From the NCBI RefSeq assembly GCF_000226565.1, contig NC_016041.1:2294001-2358000 (forward strand): 64,000 nt of DNA. Direction: 5' to 3'. Within the stretch, counting starts at the first letter, position 1, and each line of letters opens with the position of its first letter. A model generated the notes under the pieces. That model saw nothing but the letters and a program-made list of their open reading frames with translations, was not told the DNA's origin and made no database searches. Position numbers and translations under genes: made by a program. This DNA comes from Glaciecola nitratireducens FR1064 (GTDB taxonomy: Bacteria > Pseudomonadota > Gammaproteobacteria > Enterobacterales > Alteromonadaceae). Shown piece by piece: positions 27,057 to 36,897 of this stretch.

Positions 27057-28172
27057 CTAGCGACGAGTTAGCTCTCCACGAAGGTTTCTAGTCATCAATT
27101 TTCTACGCTCTTGTGTACTGAGCTCAGGCTTGCTAAGCAAATAATGCAGCTTAGCTAAGGTTGCTTCAGGCGTCATATCTCCGCCAGAAATTAGCCCCGT
27201 ATTTTGTAATAAATGACCATTCGCGTAGCCAGTCATGTTGACCGTCCCTCTAAAACACTGGGTGCAGTTCACCACAATCACTCCATTCTCTTGTGCTTGA
27301 ACGAGTTGGGCTAATAATGCTTTATTTTGAGGAGCGTTACCAACGCCATAGCTCAATAGGATAAGCGCATTGACAGGCTGCTGTATGATATTTTTAACCA
27401 CATCTGCTGAAATTCCTGGATACAAGCTCACTAAGCCTATTGGTTGAGGTGTTACTGGGCTTATTTTTAAATTACTCGATGAGCTCGAGTTATTTGCGTC
27501 TGCCTGTTTAACGTTTTCGCTGTCTTTCTTGCCGTTTTCTTCGCTACCAACGTCGCTATCAATCACACTATTAATCACACTATCAAAAACACTGACCACA
27601 TCATGATTTACTTCAATATTAATACCCGCTTCCAACAGCGCTGGAAAGTTCGGTGAATCAAAGGCATCAAAGCCGTCCGCATCAACTTTTCGCACTCTGT
27701 TTCCGCGATACAGCTTATTGTTGAAAAACAACGTAACTTCTGGAATGGGATAGTTTGCTGCAATGTACAAGGCATTCAACAAGTTTGTTTGACCATCTGA
27801 CCTTAATTCAGCCAAAGGTATTTGTGAGCCTGTTACTATCACTGGCTTCGTCAGCCCCTCAAGCATGAACGACAGGGCGGATGACGTGTAGGCCATGGTG
27901 TCAGTGCCATGCAAAATAATAAAACCGTCATAGGCAGCATAGTTATTGGCGATATCATCTGCAATAAGCTGCCAATCAGCGGGCGACATATCACTCGAGT
28001 CAATGAGGTGATCATATTCATGAATAGTGAATGCTGGCATCTCTTTTCGATGAAACTCAGGCATATTGAGCAAGGTTTCACTCAAGTATCCAGCAGCCGG
28101 CACAAAGCCGCTGCTCGATGGTTTCATGCCTATCGTACCGCCTGTATATGCCACATAGATATGCTTGCGCAT
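27057..28172 (-). CDS. ansA: Type I (cytoplasmic) L-asparaginase
   Basis: Hydrolyses asparagine to aspartate and ammonia. 371 residues. The catalytic threonine regions YTGGTIGMKPSS (T13 area) and ILHGTDTMAYTSSAL (T90-D91) and the later LLSYGVGNAPQNKALLAQL and GGDMTPEATLAKLHYLLS match AnsA closely. Compared with E. coli AnsA (338 aa) there is an extra low-complexity stretch at about residues 190-235, rich in Ser, Asp, Asn and Val, just before the conserved TPQPIGLVSLYPG. It ends a zinc ribbon-yeaC-DUF349-ansA run; E. coli also has ansA close to yeaC. Confidence 0.95.
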   Translation of the reverse strand: MRKHIYVAYTGGTIGMKPSSSGFVPAAGYLSETLLNMPEFHRKEMPAFTIHEYDHLIDSSDMSPADWQLIADDIANNYAAYDGFIILHGTDTMAYTSSALSFMLEGLTKPVIVTGSQIPLAELRSDGQTNLLNALYIAANYPIPEVTLFFNNKLYRGNRVRKVDADGFDAFDSPNFPALLEAGINIEVNHDVVSVFDSVINSVIDSDVGSEENGKKDSENVKQADANNSSSSSNLKISPVTPQPIGLVSLYPGISADVVKNIIQQPVNALILLSYGVGNAPQNKALLAQLVQAQENGVIVVNCTQCFRGTVNMTGYANGHLLQNTGLISGGDMTPEATLAKLHYLLSKPELSTQERRKLMTRNLRGELTRR

Positions 28173-28182
28173 GAGAATCGCC

Positions 28183-30978
28183 TTATGCCAGAATGACTTT
28201 CTTTAAGCGCTTCAACAGTGCCTGGTCCGTTTTCAACAAAGGACCACAACTAATCCAATCGGCTAATAAAGCATCCACAGTCGGAATATCGCTTCCTTCT
28301 AACCGAGCAGCCATTAGCTGCAGTTGAAGTAATTTACGCTCTTTTTCATCCGCTTTATTACTCGGTAAATCAGCAATAATCTCAGCTTGTATAGTAAGCT
28401 CTTTGCGTTTGTCATCACCTTTGTCGTTACTTGATAACTTCATTAGCTGTTGAAATTTGTTGGGTAACTCAGCTGCACTCTCTGGCAATGAGTCGTCAGT
28501 CCAAGCTGCCAGCGTATCAAATAGATTAGTCCACTGTGCGGTGTTTTTCTGTTCTTCAAACTCAAGCTGTTTCGCTTTGTACTGCACTAAAATCGAGTCT
28601 AACTTTTGCTGTTCCGTTTTCGCTTGTCGCGTTGGTATATCACGAAGTTTATCGTTCAACACCTCTACATTAGCGCTAAAATCAGACAGGTCTTTCAGTT
28701 CAGTCGCTGTTTTGAGTTGCTCACTCAAGGCTGCAGCATCGGTGTAAAACTCTGTTTTTGCTTGCGATAGCTCTGAGGCTTCAGCGTCTCTTTTTTCACT
28801 TATTTTTGCAAAAACGGCATCATTGGCTTTGCGAAATGCTGTCCATAGCTCATCGTCTGTTTGTTTTCCTGAAAAGCCGATTTCTTTCCACTGCTGTTGA
28901 TACTGCTTTGCAGATTCTGCTGCATTGCTAACATCTTCTACTGCATCGAGTTGCTCAGCTTTTTTCAAGAGCGCTTGTTTACGCTCTAAATTGTCAGAAT
29001 AAAAAGCATCCAAGCGCACTTGTATAGGCTTTAGCGCAGTTTGATACGTCTTTTGCAGCTTACGACGTTCACTTTGCTCAAGATTACCTAAGGCGCGCCA
29101 TTTTTTATTAATAGCGCTTAAGGCACGACCAATAGTTGCTGTATTTTCATGCTTAGCCAGTTCCGCTAACTCGTCGATAATTACCTTTGCTTGCAGCGCG
29201 TTTTCAGCTCGAACTTTATCTTGTTCAGCATAATGTTCACGACACGGCATAAACGCCTTTTCTATTGCATCATCGAACGCTTTATTGAGCGCATCATCTT
29301 CATCAGTTCCAAGTTTACCAAGTTCATTCCACTGCGCCCTCAAGGTTTTAACGCTTTGCGCTCTACCAGGGATATCCTCTACGTTTTGTTGGAGTGCTAA
29401 AGCATTAACTTCTTCAAGCATTGCAGGTTTTCTTGGGCCCGCAATAAAAGCCTGAAGTTCTTGCAGCTCAGTGGCCTTCTCATGTAATTCTAAGTATAGT
29501 TTCGACAAGTTTTTTTGATTTTTATCAGGTAATAACGCATACATTTTTTGCGCATATTTAAATGTCGACAGCGCAGGTTTAAAGCTACCCTGATTGATCA
29601 TTCTCTGAACGGTTTTAAGCTTAGCTAATGTCTTTTTTTCTTGCTGTTTAAGTTCCTCCTGAACAGCAGTGATTTTGCTACGGTGCTTTTTCTCTGCGCC
29701 TTGCCAAGCTGCTAATATCGGTTCCGGAAGCGGCAACGAACACTCCGACAACATCTTATTCCACTCACGTTTTAGTTGCTTTACCAAATCAGCAAGTTCA
29801 TCAACGGGTAACTCATCGGATAGCGCCTGCAGCTTTATAACTAAAGCTTTGGCATTCTCTTGTGTCTCGCGCACATTAGGTAGTTGTTCCAAAAAACCTT
29901 GGTAAGTTTCGATGTTTGCGTATATCTGCTTAATTGTGCGCTTATGCGCTACGGTTTGCGGACGCTTCTTCGCATCCTCAATATCGAGACTAATGTCAGA
30001 CAATGCGTTGCTGAGTAATTTCGACTGCGCTAGCAAACTCGGGTCATCAATTGATGCTAAAATCGCGTCTATCTGCTGTTTCACTTCTTTGAAGCGTTCC
30101 TCTATTTCAGACAGTGCATTTGTTGTCAGCTTCAGCTCGTTAGTATTTTGCCACTCTTCTTTTAGTGCAGCTAAACGCTTCTCAACAGACTCATTTACGC
30201 GCAAGTATTTTTCGGCCAACAACAGCGCTGTTTCCTCATCTAAAACATTAAATTGGGCTTTGTATTGCTCGAACTCTTGGCAAAGTTGCTGTTTGCCCTC
30301 ATACAGTTGTTCGTAATCATTGTTGTCTTTTAACGCAAGAAGTTTCGAAATAACCAGTGTTGCATCTTGTTTAATCTTAATTGGCAACGCCGCCAACGCT
30401 CTCAGATTTTCAATTTTCGCTTCAATTGCATTAATCACAACATCATGGTTTGCGAACTTAAGCATTTTACTTAATTCGTTAATTTCATCTGTTCTAGCTA
30501 CGATGACCTGCTGCTGTGCTTGATTAGCATGATCTTTAAAATACAGTCGATTTGTATTTACTTTATTTATTTTCAACAGCACAGATAGTGCTAGTGCATC
30601 ATTGTTTTGCAAGCGTTGATTGCTGAATAGCATTTGTTCAAGTAACACCAGATTCTTAGATTCGGCTACAAATGAATTAAAATCGGCTTGAGTCAGCAAA
30701 GTTGAATTGGGGTTATTTACTTCCGCCAAAACCCGCTCGTGAGCAAGTCTCTTTAGTCTCGAACTTTCTGCTGTCTCTGACGCCTTTAACCACAAAGGAA
30801 AGGAATTTAACTTATCCAGCGCTGCTACGCTTACATTTGCTTGGCTATCGTTAAATGCTAGTTCGTGCAAGGCTTGCTTGTCTGCTGGTTTATCCAATGA
30901 CAAACTAGAAATAGCAGTTAGACGGACTTCGGGATCTGAGCTAAGGTGTTTTGCTTTAAAGAACCTATCAAATATCAT
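28183..30978 (-). CDS. DUF349 repeat protein, very long, coiled-coil rich
   Basis: 931 residues from the ATG at 30978, which overlaps the end of yeaC. The first part (IFDRFFKAKHLSSDPEVRLTAISSL) looks like HEAT-type helices. The rest is charged, helical and repetitive, with several DUF349-type units, each marked by a Trp before a short turn: LKREWNKML, LRAQWNELGKLG, INKKWRALGNLE and YQQQWKEIGFSG. No catalytic motif, signal peptide or membrane helix is visible. DUF349 has no settled function. A TTG at 30996 would lengthen it by six residues. The overlap with yeaC and a 10-bp gap to ansA point to one operon. Confidence 0.8.
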   Translation of the reverse strand: MIFDRFFKAKHLSSDPEVRLTAISSLSLDKPADKQALHELAFNDSQANVSVAALDKLNSFPLWLKASETAESSRLKRLAHERVLAEVNNPNSTLLTQADFNSFVAESKNLVLLEQMLFSNQRLQNNDALALSVLLKINKVNTNRLYFKDHANQAQQQVIVARTDEINELSKMLKFANHDVVINAIEAKIENLRALAALPIKIKQDATLVISKLLALKDNNDYEQLYEGKQQLCQEFEQYKAQFNVLDEETALLLAEKYLRVNESVEKRLAALKEEWQNTNELKLTTNALSEIEERFKEVKQQIDAILASIDDPSLLAQSKLLSNALSDISLDIEDAKKRPQTVAHKRTIKQIYANIETYQGFLEQLPNVRETQENAKALVIKLQALSDELPVDELADLVKQLKREWNKMLSECSLPLPEPILAAWQGAEKKHRSKITAVQEELKQQEKKTLAKLKTVQRMINQGSFKPALSTFKYAQKMYALLPDKNQKNLSKLYLELHEKATELQELQAFIAGPRKPAMLEEVNALALQQNVEDIPGRAQSVKTLRAQWNELGKLGTDEDDALNKAFDDAIEKAFMPCREHYAEQDKVRAENALQAKVIIDELAELAKHENTATIGRALSAINKKWRALGNLEQSERRKLQKTYQTALKPIQVRLDAFYSDNLERKQALLKKAEQLDAVEDVSNAAESAKQYQQQWKEIGFSGKQTDDELWTAFRKANDAVFAKISEKRDAEASELSQAKTEFYTDAAALSEQLKTATELKDLSDFSANVEVLNDKLRDIPTRQAKTEQQKLDSILVQYKAKQLEFEEQKNTAQWTNLFDTLAAWTDDSLPESAAELPNKFQQLMKLSSNDKGDDKRKELTIQAEIIADLPSNKADEKERKLLQLQLMAARLEGSDIPTVDALLADWISCGPLLKTDQALLKRLKKVILA

Positions 30979-31303
30979 TTTGTTTAAACCGCGCAATAGT
31001 ATTTAAGTCGTCTGCACTGCTCTGCTCGGCAGCTTCTGATGTTGTGTCTTTACCCAAGGCTTTATCAAACTCTTGTTTGAGTTGCGAACGGCTTTTTTGA
31101 ACGACTTCACCATTTTTACCAATGGTCATGTGCTGCTCTGACTGCTCTACTCTCGACTGGTACATTAATACCGCCTGCAAAGAGTTGCTTTTCTGCTCTT
31201 CAGTTAGCGCTTTTCCATCTGGCCACTTACCGATTTCGACAGCTGTGCGCAAGTTTTCATAAATTTGCGGTGTCATTGCACGAACAAGTTGTTGAATATC
31301 CAC
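30968..31303 (-). CDS. yeaC: DUF1315 family protein YeaC
   Basis: 111 residues. The block MDIQQLVRAMTPQIYENLRT, then AVEIGKWPDGKALTEEQKSN, QAVLMYQSR and EHMTIGKNGEVVQKS closely match E. coli YeaC. The tail after about residue 85 is extended and rich in Asp, Ser and Ala. Function is unknown. In E. coli yeaC lies beside msrB and gapA; here msrB and a GAPDH gene are nearby but not adjacent. The DUF349 gene starts inside its last codons. Confidence 0.9.
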   Translation of the reverse strand: MDIQQLVRAMTPQIYENLRTAVEIGKWPDGKALTEEQKSNSLQAVLMYQSRVEQSEQHMTIGKNGEVVQKSRSQLKQEFDKALGKDTTSEAAEQSSADDLNTIARFKQNDI

Positions 31304-31305
31304 GT

Positions 31306-31629
31306 TTACTTCCTTTTTGCCAATGCGAGCCTGACTCTATTGACTGCATACCAAACGAACCCAACTATCGTTGCGCCAATTGATAAGTTATATTGAATTT
31401 CACCTGGCTCTGAGCCGCCCCAATAAATAAAGCCAAATCCAGTTATAAACAACAGGATAGCAAGCATTGATTGATTCTGTAATTTTTGCATTGCTTGATA
31501 ATGTGCAAACTTCGCTTTTCTCTCGATATCTTCTGCCGTCGCGCTACCAATATTGAAGCCGCAGTGGCTGCATGACTTTGCTTTGTCAGAAATAGGTTTT
31601 GAACAAGATGGGCATGCTGTAATAGCCAT
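31306..31629 (-). CDS. Zinc-ribbon membrane protein, hypothetical
   Basis: 107 residues. The N-terminus has a zinc ribbon with CPSC (C6, C9) and CSHC (C20, C23). A short basic linker is followed by two predicted membrane helices (about 54-71 and 81-98) and a basic C-terminus. Such proteins are common in bacteria and their role is unknown. It starts a four-gene minus-strand run, two bases ahead of yeaC. Confidence 0.75.
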   Translation of the reverse strand: MAITACPSCSKPISDKAKSCSHCGFNIGSATAEDIERKAKFAHYQAMQKLQNQSMLAILLFITGFGFIYWGGSEPGEIQYNLSIGATIVGFVWYAVNRVRLALAKRK

Positions 31630-31683
31630 ACATGTCTCCGTTTAATTTTAATTCTAAGGACTAATTTCAACTGTTTAATACGT

Positions 31684-31719
31684 AAAAAAAGGTTAATCGA
31701 CCATTCGACTAACCTTTTT
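31684..31719 (-). terminator. Intrinsic terminator downstream of the AGCS symporter
   Basis: AAAAAGGTTA(A)TCG and CGACTAACCTTTTT form an imperfect stem (31686-31699 with 31706-31719) around a short loop, followed on the minus strand by a run of U. It separates the symporter from the zinc-ribbon gene and, given A and T runs on both sides, could work in both directions. Confidence 0.8.
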
Positions 31720-31738
31720 CTCACTATTAAGTGACTCT

Positions 31739-33400
31739 TTATTTTTTCTGCTTTTCCCAGTACTCATTGACTGATTCTTTCATTTCCTTTCGCAGCATCA
31801 TAATACCGAACAAGTTTGGCAAGGTCATGACGACAATAGCTACTGCTGATAGTGCCCAAACTAATGTGGTATCTGAAACAGCTGCCCAGAAAAAACCAGC
31901 GCAATAAATGACGCGATAAGGCATGACCGAACGTGGACCAAGCAAATATGTCATTGCCCTATCACCATAGTAAGACCATGCAATTGCCGTCGAAAACGCG
32001 AATAGTAATAGCCCGATTGACACAATGTACTTACCAAACTCACCAAAATAGCCACGAGTAAAGGCAATGGCAGTTAGGTTAGCCGAGTGAACCAGCGATT
32101 TCCCTTCCACGATGATGCTTTCCTTAACTAAAGCACCGTCTTCTATTTTTAAGGTACCGGTGAATGGGTCCTCAGAAGAGCCAACGCTGTAAGTCACGTC
32201 TTCAGCTATTGAACGGCTGTTAATTAACGTGAAACCGCCTGACGTGGCCGTCCCATTGACCACATTAATTTGGCCTGTGAAGTTTTCAACCTTTTCGCCT
32301 TCCACATTGTTTAAGTGCAAAAACAATTTATTGATGTCTTCGCTGTTTGATTCGTCATATTGGCCCGCGAAAAAAGTCATATCTGAGCGATCGAAGGTGT
32401 TTTGATGCTTCTCTTTCCATACGCCAGATGACAGTATTACTAAGCCTGTAATCGTACATATGATAATAGTGTCGATGAATGGCTCTAATATAGAAACCAT
32501 GCCCTCTGACACAGGCTCTTTGGTTTTTGCTGCAGCATGCGCAATAGGCGCTGAACCTTGTCCCGCTTCGTTACTGAATAGACCGCGATTTACGCCTCTG
32601 TTGAACGCATAAGCAAGTGTTGCCCCCAAGAAGCCACCCGCAGCCGCAGAGCCTGTAAATGCATCACTGACAACTGAAGCAAAAGCTGGACCGACATTTT
32701 CTATGTTAGCAAAAATTACAGCGAAGGCGCCGACGATATAAATCAATGCCATCAACGGTACTATTCTACTAGTAACCGCAGCGATGCGTTTAATACCACC
32801 TAGAATAACTAGACCAAGCAGCACAGAAAGAACGCCACCAACAACCACCGGTGCGAAACCAAACGTTGATTCTATACTAGTTGCAATACCGTTACTCTGA
32901 GGTAAGTTACCCGTTCCAAATGAGCTGATTACTGTTGCGATTGCAAACGCGACCGCTAACCATTTCATGTTTAGTCTACGGTCCATGTAGTACATTGGGC
33001 CACCAGCCATCGAGCCATCTTCGGTTTTAACGCGGTATTTGTGCGAGAGTGTTACTTCTACAAACTTGGTCGTCATTCCTAAGAATGCCGTTGCCCACAT
33101 CCAAAAAAGAGCAGCAGGACCGCCCAAAAATATAGCAAACGCCACACCACTTATATTACCTGTACCAACTGTGCCGGAGAGCGCTGTAGTTAGCGCCCTA
33201 AAATGCGTGGTATCACCTGGTTCATCCGCCTTATCAAATTTACCCGTAACGACTAACCAAGCATGCTTGAAGAACCGTATTTGCGGAAATTTAAGATAAA
33301 TAGTAAAGAATGCACCAACACCCAGCAGGATGTATGGAAACCAAGCCGCACTGCCCAAAAATCCATCGAGCAGATTAAAAAAATCTAATAAACCTTCCAA
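31739..33400 (-). CDS. AGCS family sodium/alanine (glycine) symporter
   Basis: Inner-membrane amino-acid importer driven by sodium. About 553 residues with roughly ten helices. Family landmarks: [53 protein letters not shown] and [16 protein letters not shown]. Between two late helices, at about residues 330-440, there is a polar beta-type insertion of some 110 residues ([16 protein letters not shown] through [11 protein letters not shown]) not found in short AGCS members. The TTG at 33400 has GAGGA at proper spacing; a GTG two codons upstream (33406) lies too close to that site. Confidence 0.9.
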   Translation of the reverse strand: MEGLLDFFNLLDGFLGSAAWFPYILLGVGAFFTIYLKFPQIRFFKHAWLVVTGKFDKADEPGDTTHFRALTTALSGTVGTGNISGVAFAIFLGGPAALFWMWATAFLGMTTKFVEVTLSHKYRVKTEDGSMAGGPMYYMDRRLNMKWLAVAFAIATVISSFGTGNLPQSNGIATSIESTFGFAPVVVGGVLSVLLGLVILGGIKRIAAVTSRIVPLMALIYIVGAFAVIFANIENVGPAFASVVSDAFTGSAAAGGFLGATLAYAFNRGVNRGLFSNEAGQGSAPIAHAAAKTKEPVSEGMVSILEPFIDTIIICTITGLVILSSGVWKEKHQNTFDRSDMTFFAGQYDESNSEDINKLFLHLNNVEGEKVENFTGQINVVNGTATSGGFTLINSRSIAEDVTYSVGSSEDPFTGTLKIEDGALVKESIIVEGKSLVHSANLTAIAFTRGYFGEFGKYIVSIGLLLFAFSTAIAWSYYGDRAMTYLLGPRSVMPYRVIYCAGFFWAAVSDTTLVWALSAVAIVVMTLPNLFGIMMLRKEMKESVNEYWEKQKK

Positions 33401-33527
33401 AATCACGTCCTCTTGTTCTTATTTTTACTGTTAATTTTGTTTATTCGCTAGCAACATTAGCATAATTTGTTAGCGACTGGGTAAAACGTCTTACACTGTC
33501 CGTTACTGCAATATAGCGCCGGTAAAT

Positions 33528-34655
33528 TTAGCGCAAACTAGCGCTAACAGCTCTTATTGCAATTAACAAATCTTCGCCAAATTGCTGGCAGCGCGGAGCT
33601 GACCAACCGTAGGCTGGATCGGGTAAATTATCATTATCTTTAAAAGGCATTTCAACTGTGTATGAAAGGCAATCGAAACGATGTCCAACTGCGTTAGCAG
33701 CTATCGCTGTATTTCCAGTACCAGGCGCATCTTTAGCATATCCAAATACATCCTGGAATTCTGGTGTTGCTAATAGTAACGCTTCTTTGAACCGCGTTTC
33801 TAGGGCTTCTAAACGCGCATTATAATTTGGGTTACCTTCACAACCTGCGACAAAGTTATACGGCAGCGCTTCATCGCCGTGAATATCTAAGAACATATCA
33901 ACGCCATATTTATCCATAGCTTGCAGCGTATATAGCACTTCAGGACTTTTATCTTCGCTGGGGTTTTTCCACTCACGGTTCAGATTAGTACCGACCGCAT
34001 TGGTGCGCAAATGACCACGCGCTGACCCATCGGGGTTCATGTTAGGGATCACATAAAAGACGTTGTCTTCCAATAATTTTTTTGCAACACCGTCATCTTC
34101 ATCAAGTAAACGTCGAACTAAACCTTCTACCAACCATTCAGCCATAGACTCACCTGGATGCTGTCTTGCCGTCACCCAAATTTTATTCTTACCTTCGGCT
34201 TCTTCACCGATGACAAGTAACGACATATCACGCTTATCCAACGTAAATCCAATGTGTCTTAGTTCACAATCAAATGACATTTGCGCAGCAGATATGAAGT
34301 CTTGGTGGCGCTCGTAGCTATAAGGAGTAAAATAGGCGAAGTAGACTGAATCATATTCAGGCACAAAATCAATGGTCAAATTGTTGTCATGAAAACTGGT
34401 TTCAACTCTAAACCATTCTTCGCGATCGTAAGAAGCCACAGCCTGATATCCAGGCCATCCATCAGGATATGCCGATTTCTCTAGGTCAGTAATAACCAGC
34501 TTATGTTCAACAAACTTTGTTGACTGAAGTTTAAAGTGAAACCATTGATAAAACTCTGAACCATTATCAGGATTAATAGCTAACTTTATATTTTGAGGAT
34601 CTGTAGCTTGAATAACTCGAATATTACCACTATCAAATTGGCTTGTTATTATCAT
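33528..34655 (-). CDS. Cytosolic M14 metallocarboxypeptidase (CCP-like)
   Basis: 375 residues without signal peptide. An N-terminal beta domain (1-135) typical of the cytosolic carboxypeptidase branch is followed by the M14 catalytic domain. Zinc ligands H166 and E169 lie in ARQHPGESMAEW, and H259 in LDIHGDEALPYNF. The substrate-binding block is PNMNPDGSARGHLRTNAVGTNLNREW, and the catalytic Glu is E335 in SYTVEMPFKD. Eukaryotic relatives remove glutamates from tubulin tails; bacterial substrates are not known. It has no obvious operon partner. Confidence 0.88.
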   Translation of the reverse strand: MIITSQFDSGNIRVIQATDPQNIKLAINPDNGSEFYQWFHFKLQSTKFVEHKLVITDLEKSAYPDGWPGYQAVASYDREEWFRVETSFHDNNLTIDFVPEYDSVYFAYFTPYSYERHQDFISAAQMSFDCELRHIGFTLDKRDMSLLVIGEEAEGKNKIWVTARQHPGESMAEWLVEGLVRRLLDEDDGVAKKLLEDNVFYVIPNMNPDGSARGHLRTNAVGTNLNREWKNPSEDKSPEVLYTLQAMDKYGVDMFLDIHGDEALPYNFVAGCEGNPNYNARLEALETRFKEALLLATPEFQDVFGYAKDAPGTGNTAIAANAVGHRFDCLSYTVEMPFKDNDNLPDPAYGWSAPRCQQFGEDLLIAIRAVSASLR

Positions 34656-34787
34656 TTAAGTGCTCTGTTCCGACTTTTTGCCTACTTTACCATAGGGAAA
34701 TTTATTCGGTAATATAGTAATTGGCTTTTATCGCGTTTTATTGGCTCTATGGCGCAGTTTTATATCGAAACTTGACGGTTTTTATCT

Positions 34788-35357
34788 TCAAAGAACCTTA
34801 GTTCTCAATTTCAAACCAAGAGAAGTGCTGTAGCCCATGTCGTGACTAATTACCTGCAGTTGTTCATCCAAGATATAATACGTCGGATATCCACTTATGT
34901 TAAAACGCTGCTTGTGGGGTTCACCGCCAAGTAAAACGGTCCCATTAACGCCAGCATCTTTAGCAAAAGCCTCAATTTCTTCTACCGACTGATAGTCTAA
35001 AGCGATTCTGACGACGTTGTATTCATTGGTATCGACAACATCCAAATTTGCTATGCTCATCTTGCAGACTGTGCACCACGGCGCAAAAAAATAAACCAAT
35101 GTTTTTTTATCGCTCGGAGCAAGTGAATACATGTCACCGCTGAGCGTAATAAAGTGTTGAGAGCTTATTTGAATAGAACCGTCATCATCTAGCAGATTTC
35201 GGTTTTGATAAGCCATAAAGCCTAAAATAATGAGCATCCCGAAAAGAATATCTCGAGTCCAAGAGCTTTTTTTGAAAAACGACTTAATGTCCAATCTAGT
35301 TCCAAATAATGTTGCGGCCGAGTACTGAGCATACCTTAGCCGTTTTTGTTTTGGCAC
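34788..35357 (-). CDS. Membrane-anchored TlpA/thioredoxin-like protein
   Basis: 189 residues: a basic N-terminal stretch, one membrane helix (about 37-50), then a thioredoxin fold facing the periplasm with active site WCTVC (C95, C98) inside VYFFAPWCTVCKMS and the cis-Pro loop GYPTYYILD. This is the layout of TlpA/ResA-type proteins that reduce or shuffle disulfides in the periplasm, for example in cytochrome maturation. The partner cannot be told. It lies 55 bp after the long GAPDH gene and may be co-transcribed with it. Confidence 0.82.
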   Translation of the reverse strand: MPKQKRLRYAQYSAATLFGTRLDIKSFFKKSSWTRDILFGMLIILGFMAYQNRNLLDDDGSIQISSQHFITLSGDMYSLAPSDKKTLVYFFAPWCTVCKMSIANLDVVDTNEYNVVRIALDYQSVEEIEAFAKDAGVNGTVLLGGEPHKQRFNISGYPTYYILDEQLQVISHDMGYSTSLGLKLRTKVL

Positions 35358-35412
35358 CTTGCCGTTTCATACAAGATACGACAACAGTGCCAAAACTTTC
35401 AACGTACTTGAA

Positions 35413-36897
35413 TTACGCCGTTACTATCTTAGCTTGTGGGACCAGTGGATATTTTAAGCCAGCCATGTCTTTAACCACCTGCATTACCTGACAGCTATAG
35501 CCAAACTCATTGTCGTACCAAACATATAAAGTGGCGCGGTTGTCAGCAACAATCGTTGCCTGCGAGTCCACAACACTGGCAGCTCTAGTACCCACCAAGT
35601 CGGTAGATACGATTTCTGTTGATGCCGTAAAGTCAATTTGATGCTGCAGGTCAGAAAATAAACTCACCGTTTGCAAAAAGTTATTAATGCTTTCTTTGTC
35701 TGTGACTTTCTTCAAGTTCAGATTTAGAATTGCCATCGATACATTCGGTGTAGGCACTCTGATTGCGTTACCTGTCAGCTTACCAGAAAGTTGAGGATAA
35801 GCTTTCGCGACAGCTTGTGCTGCACCCGTCTCAGTTATCACCATGTTCAATGAAGCGGCGCGGCCCCTTCTGTCTGCTTTATGATAATTGTCTATTAAGT
35901 TTTGATCGTTGGTAAATGAATGCACCGTTTCAACATGCCCATTCTCGATACCATACTCTTCGTCTAATACCTTCAACACTGGCGTAATAGCGTTTGTGGT
36001 GCAACTAGCAGCCGACAATATTTTGTCCGAAGCCAATATATCTCCGTGATTCACACCATGTACAATATTTTTTATGCCACCTTTGCCCGGTGCAGTTAAC
36101 AATACTTTGGCTGCGCCCTTTGACTTCAAATGTAAACCCAAGCCCTCTTCATCACGCCACATACCAGTATTGTCAATGATGATAGCGTTATTGATTCCGT
36201 ATTGCGTGTAGTCAATTTCGTCTGGATTGTTCGCATAAATAACTTGAATGTAAGAGCCGTTCGCTTTGATTGCCTTGCGCTCTTCGTCAATCGTAATACT
36301 GCCGTTAAAAGGACCGTGTACTGAATCCCGGCGCAATAAACTCGCGCGTTTTTCTAAGTCACCATCTCTACCACCGCGAACAACAATAGCGCGCAGTCGC
36401 AGTTTGTTATTTTTGCCCTGACGCTCAATTAACAATCTCGCTAATAGACGTCCAATTCGACCAAATCCATATAAAACTACGTCTTTAGCTTCATGATTAT
36501 CAGCAGCGTTATGTACTTCTTTTAACTCTTCATTCAAGTATGCCTGCAGGTCGCTTCGATTTTTTCCATCATTCGCCTTACCTGATTTTTCTGCATGATG
36601 GAAATCAAACGCAAGCTTACCTATATCAATTTCCACAGGCGCTAATTTCATTTTGCTAATCGCTTCGAGTACAGGCCAGCTTTCTCTCAATCGCAGCTTC
36701 TCGCCTTCATGGCGTCTGACTGTCCGATGGGCCTTAATGACGTCTATCGAGCTCGCATTGAGCAATGTGCGTCCATAAAGTGTGATTTCGACGCAATGGT
36801 TGCGATAAAGACTGCCGATTAAGGGCAGCATTTTTTCTGCAAACTCTTGTCTTTCCTGCCAACTAGATAATAATTCCTGTTCGAACTGCTGATTCAT
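35413..36897 (-). CDS. Glyceraldehyde-3-phosphate dehydrogenase, long form
   Basis: 494 residues, some 140 more than gapA. The extra N-terminal part is helical and charged. From about residue 139 comes the Rossmann start [16 protein letters not shown], then the catalytic Cys in LSAASCTTNAITP (C299), the HSFTNDQ catalytic His segment, GRAASLNMVITETGAA and the C-terminal YVWYDNEFGYSCQVMQVV. Such long GAPDHs occur beside normal gapA in many gammaproteobacteria. The HexR-like box upstream and the presence of gapA suggest that one works mainly in gluconeogenesis and the other in glycolysis; this is inference. Confidence 0.88.
   Translation of the reverse strand: MNQQFEQELLSSWQERQEFAEKMLPLIGSLYRNHCVEITLYGRTLLNASSIDVIKAHRTVRRHEGEKLRLRESWPVLEAISKMKLAPVEIDIGKLAFDFHHAEKSGKANDGKNRSDLQAYLNEELKEVHNAADNHEAKDVVLYGFGRIGRLLARLLIERQGKNNKLRLRAIVVRGGRDGDLEKRASLLRRDSVHGPFNGSITIDEERKAIKANGSYIQVIYANNPDEIDYTQYGINNAIIIDNTGMWRDEEGLGLHLKSKGAAKVLLTAPGKGGIKNIVHGVNHGDILASDKILSAASCTTNAITPVLKVLDEEYGIENGHVETVHSFTNDQNLIDNYHKADRRGRAASLNMVITETGAAQAVAKAYPQLSGKLTGNAIRVPTPNVSMAILNLNLKKVTDKESINNFLQTVSLFSDLQHQIDFTASTEIVSTDLVGTRAASVVDSQATIVADNRATLYVWYDNEFGYSCQVMQVVKDMAGLKYPLVPQAKIVTA

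Noticed and set aside
33447-33474. Stem-loop between the symporter and the M14 gene
   Set aside because: Eight imperfect pairs with a 12-base loop and no T run; not convincing as a terminator.
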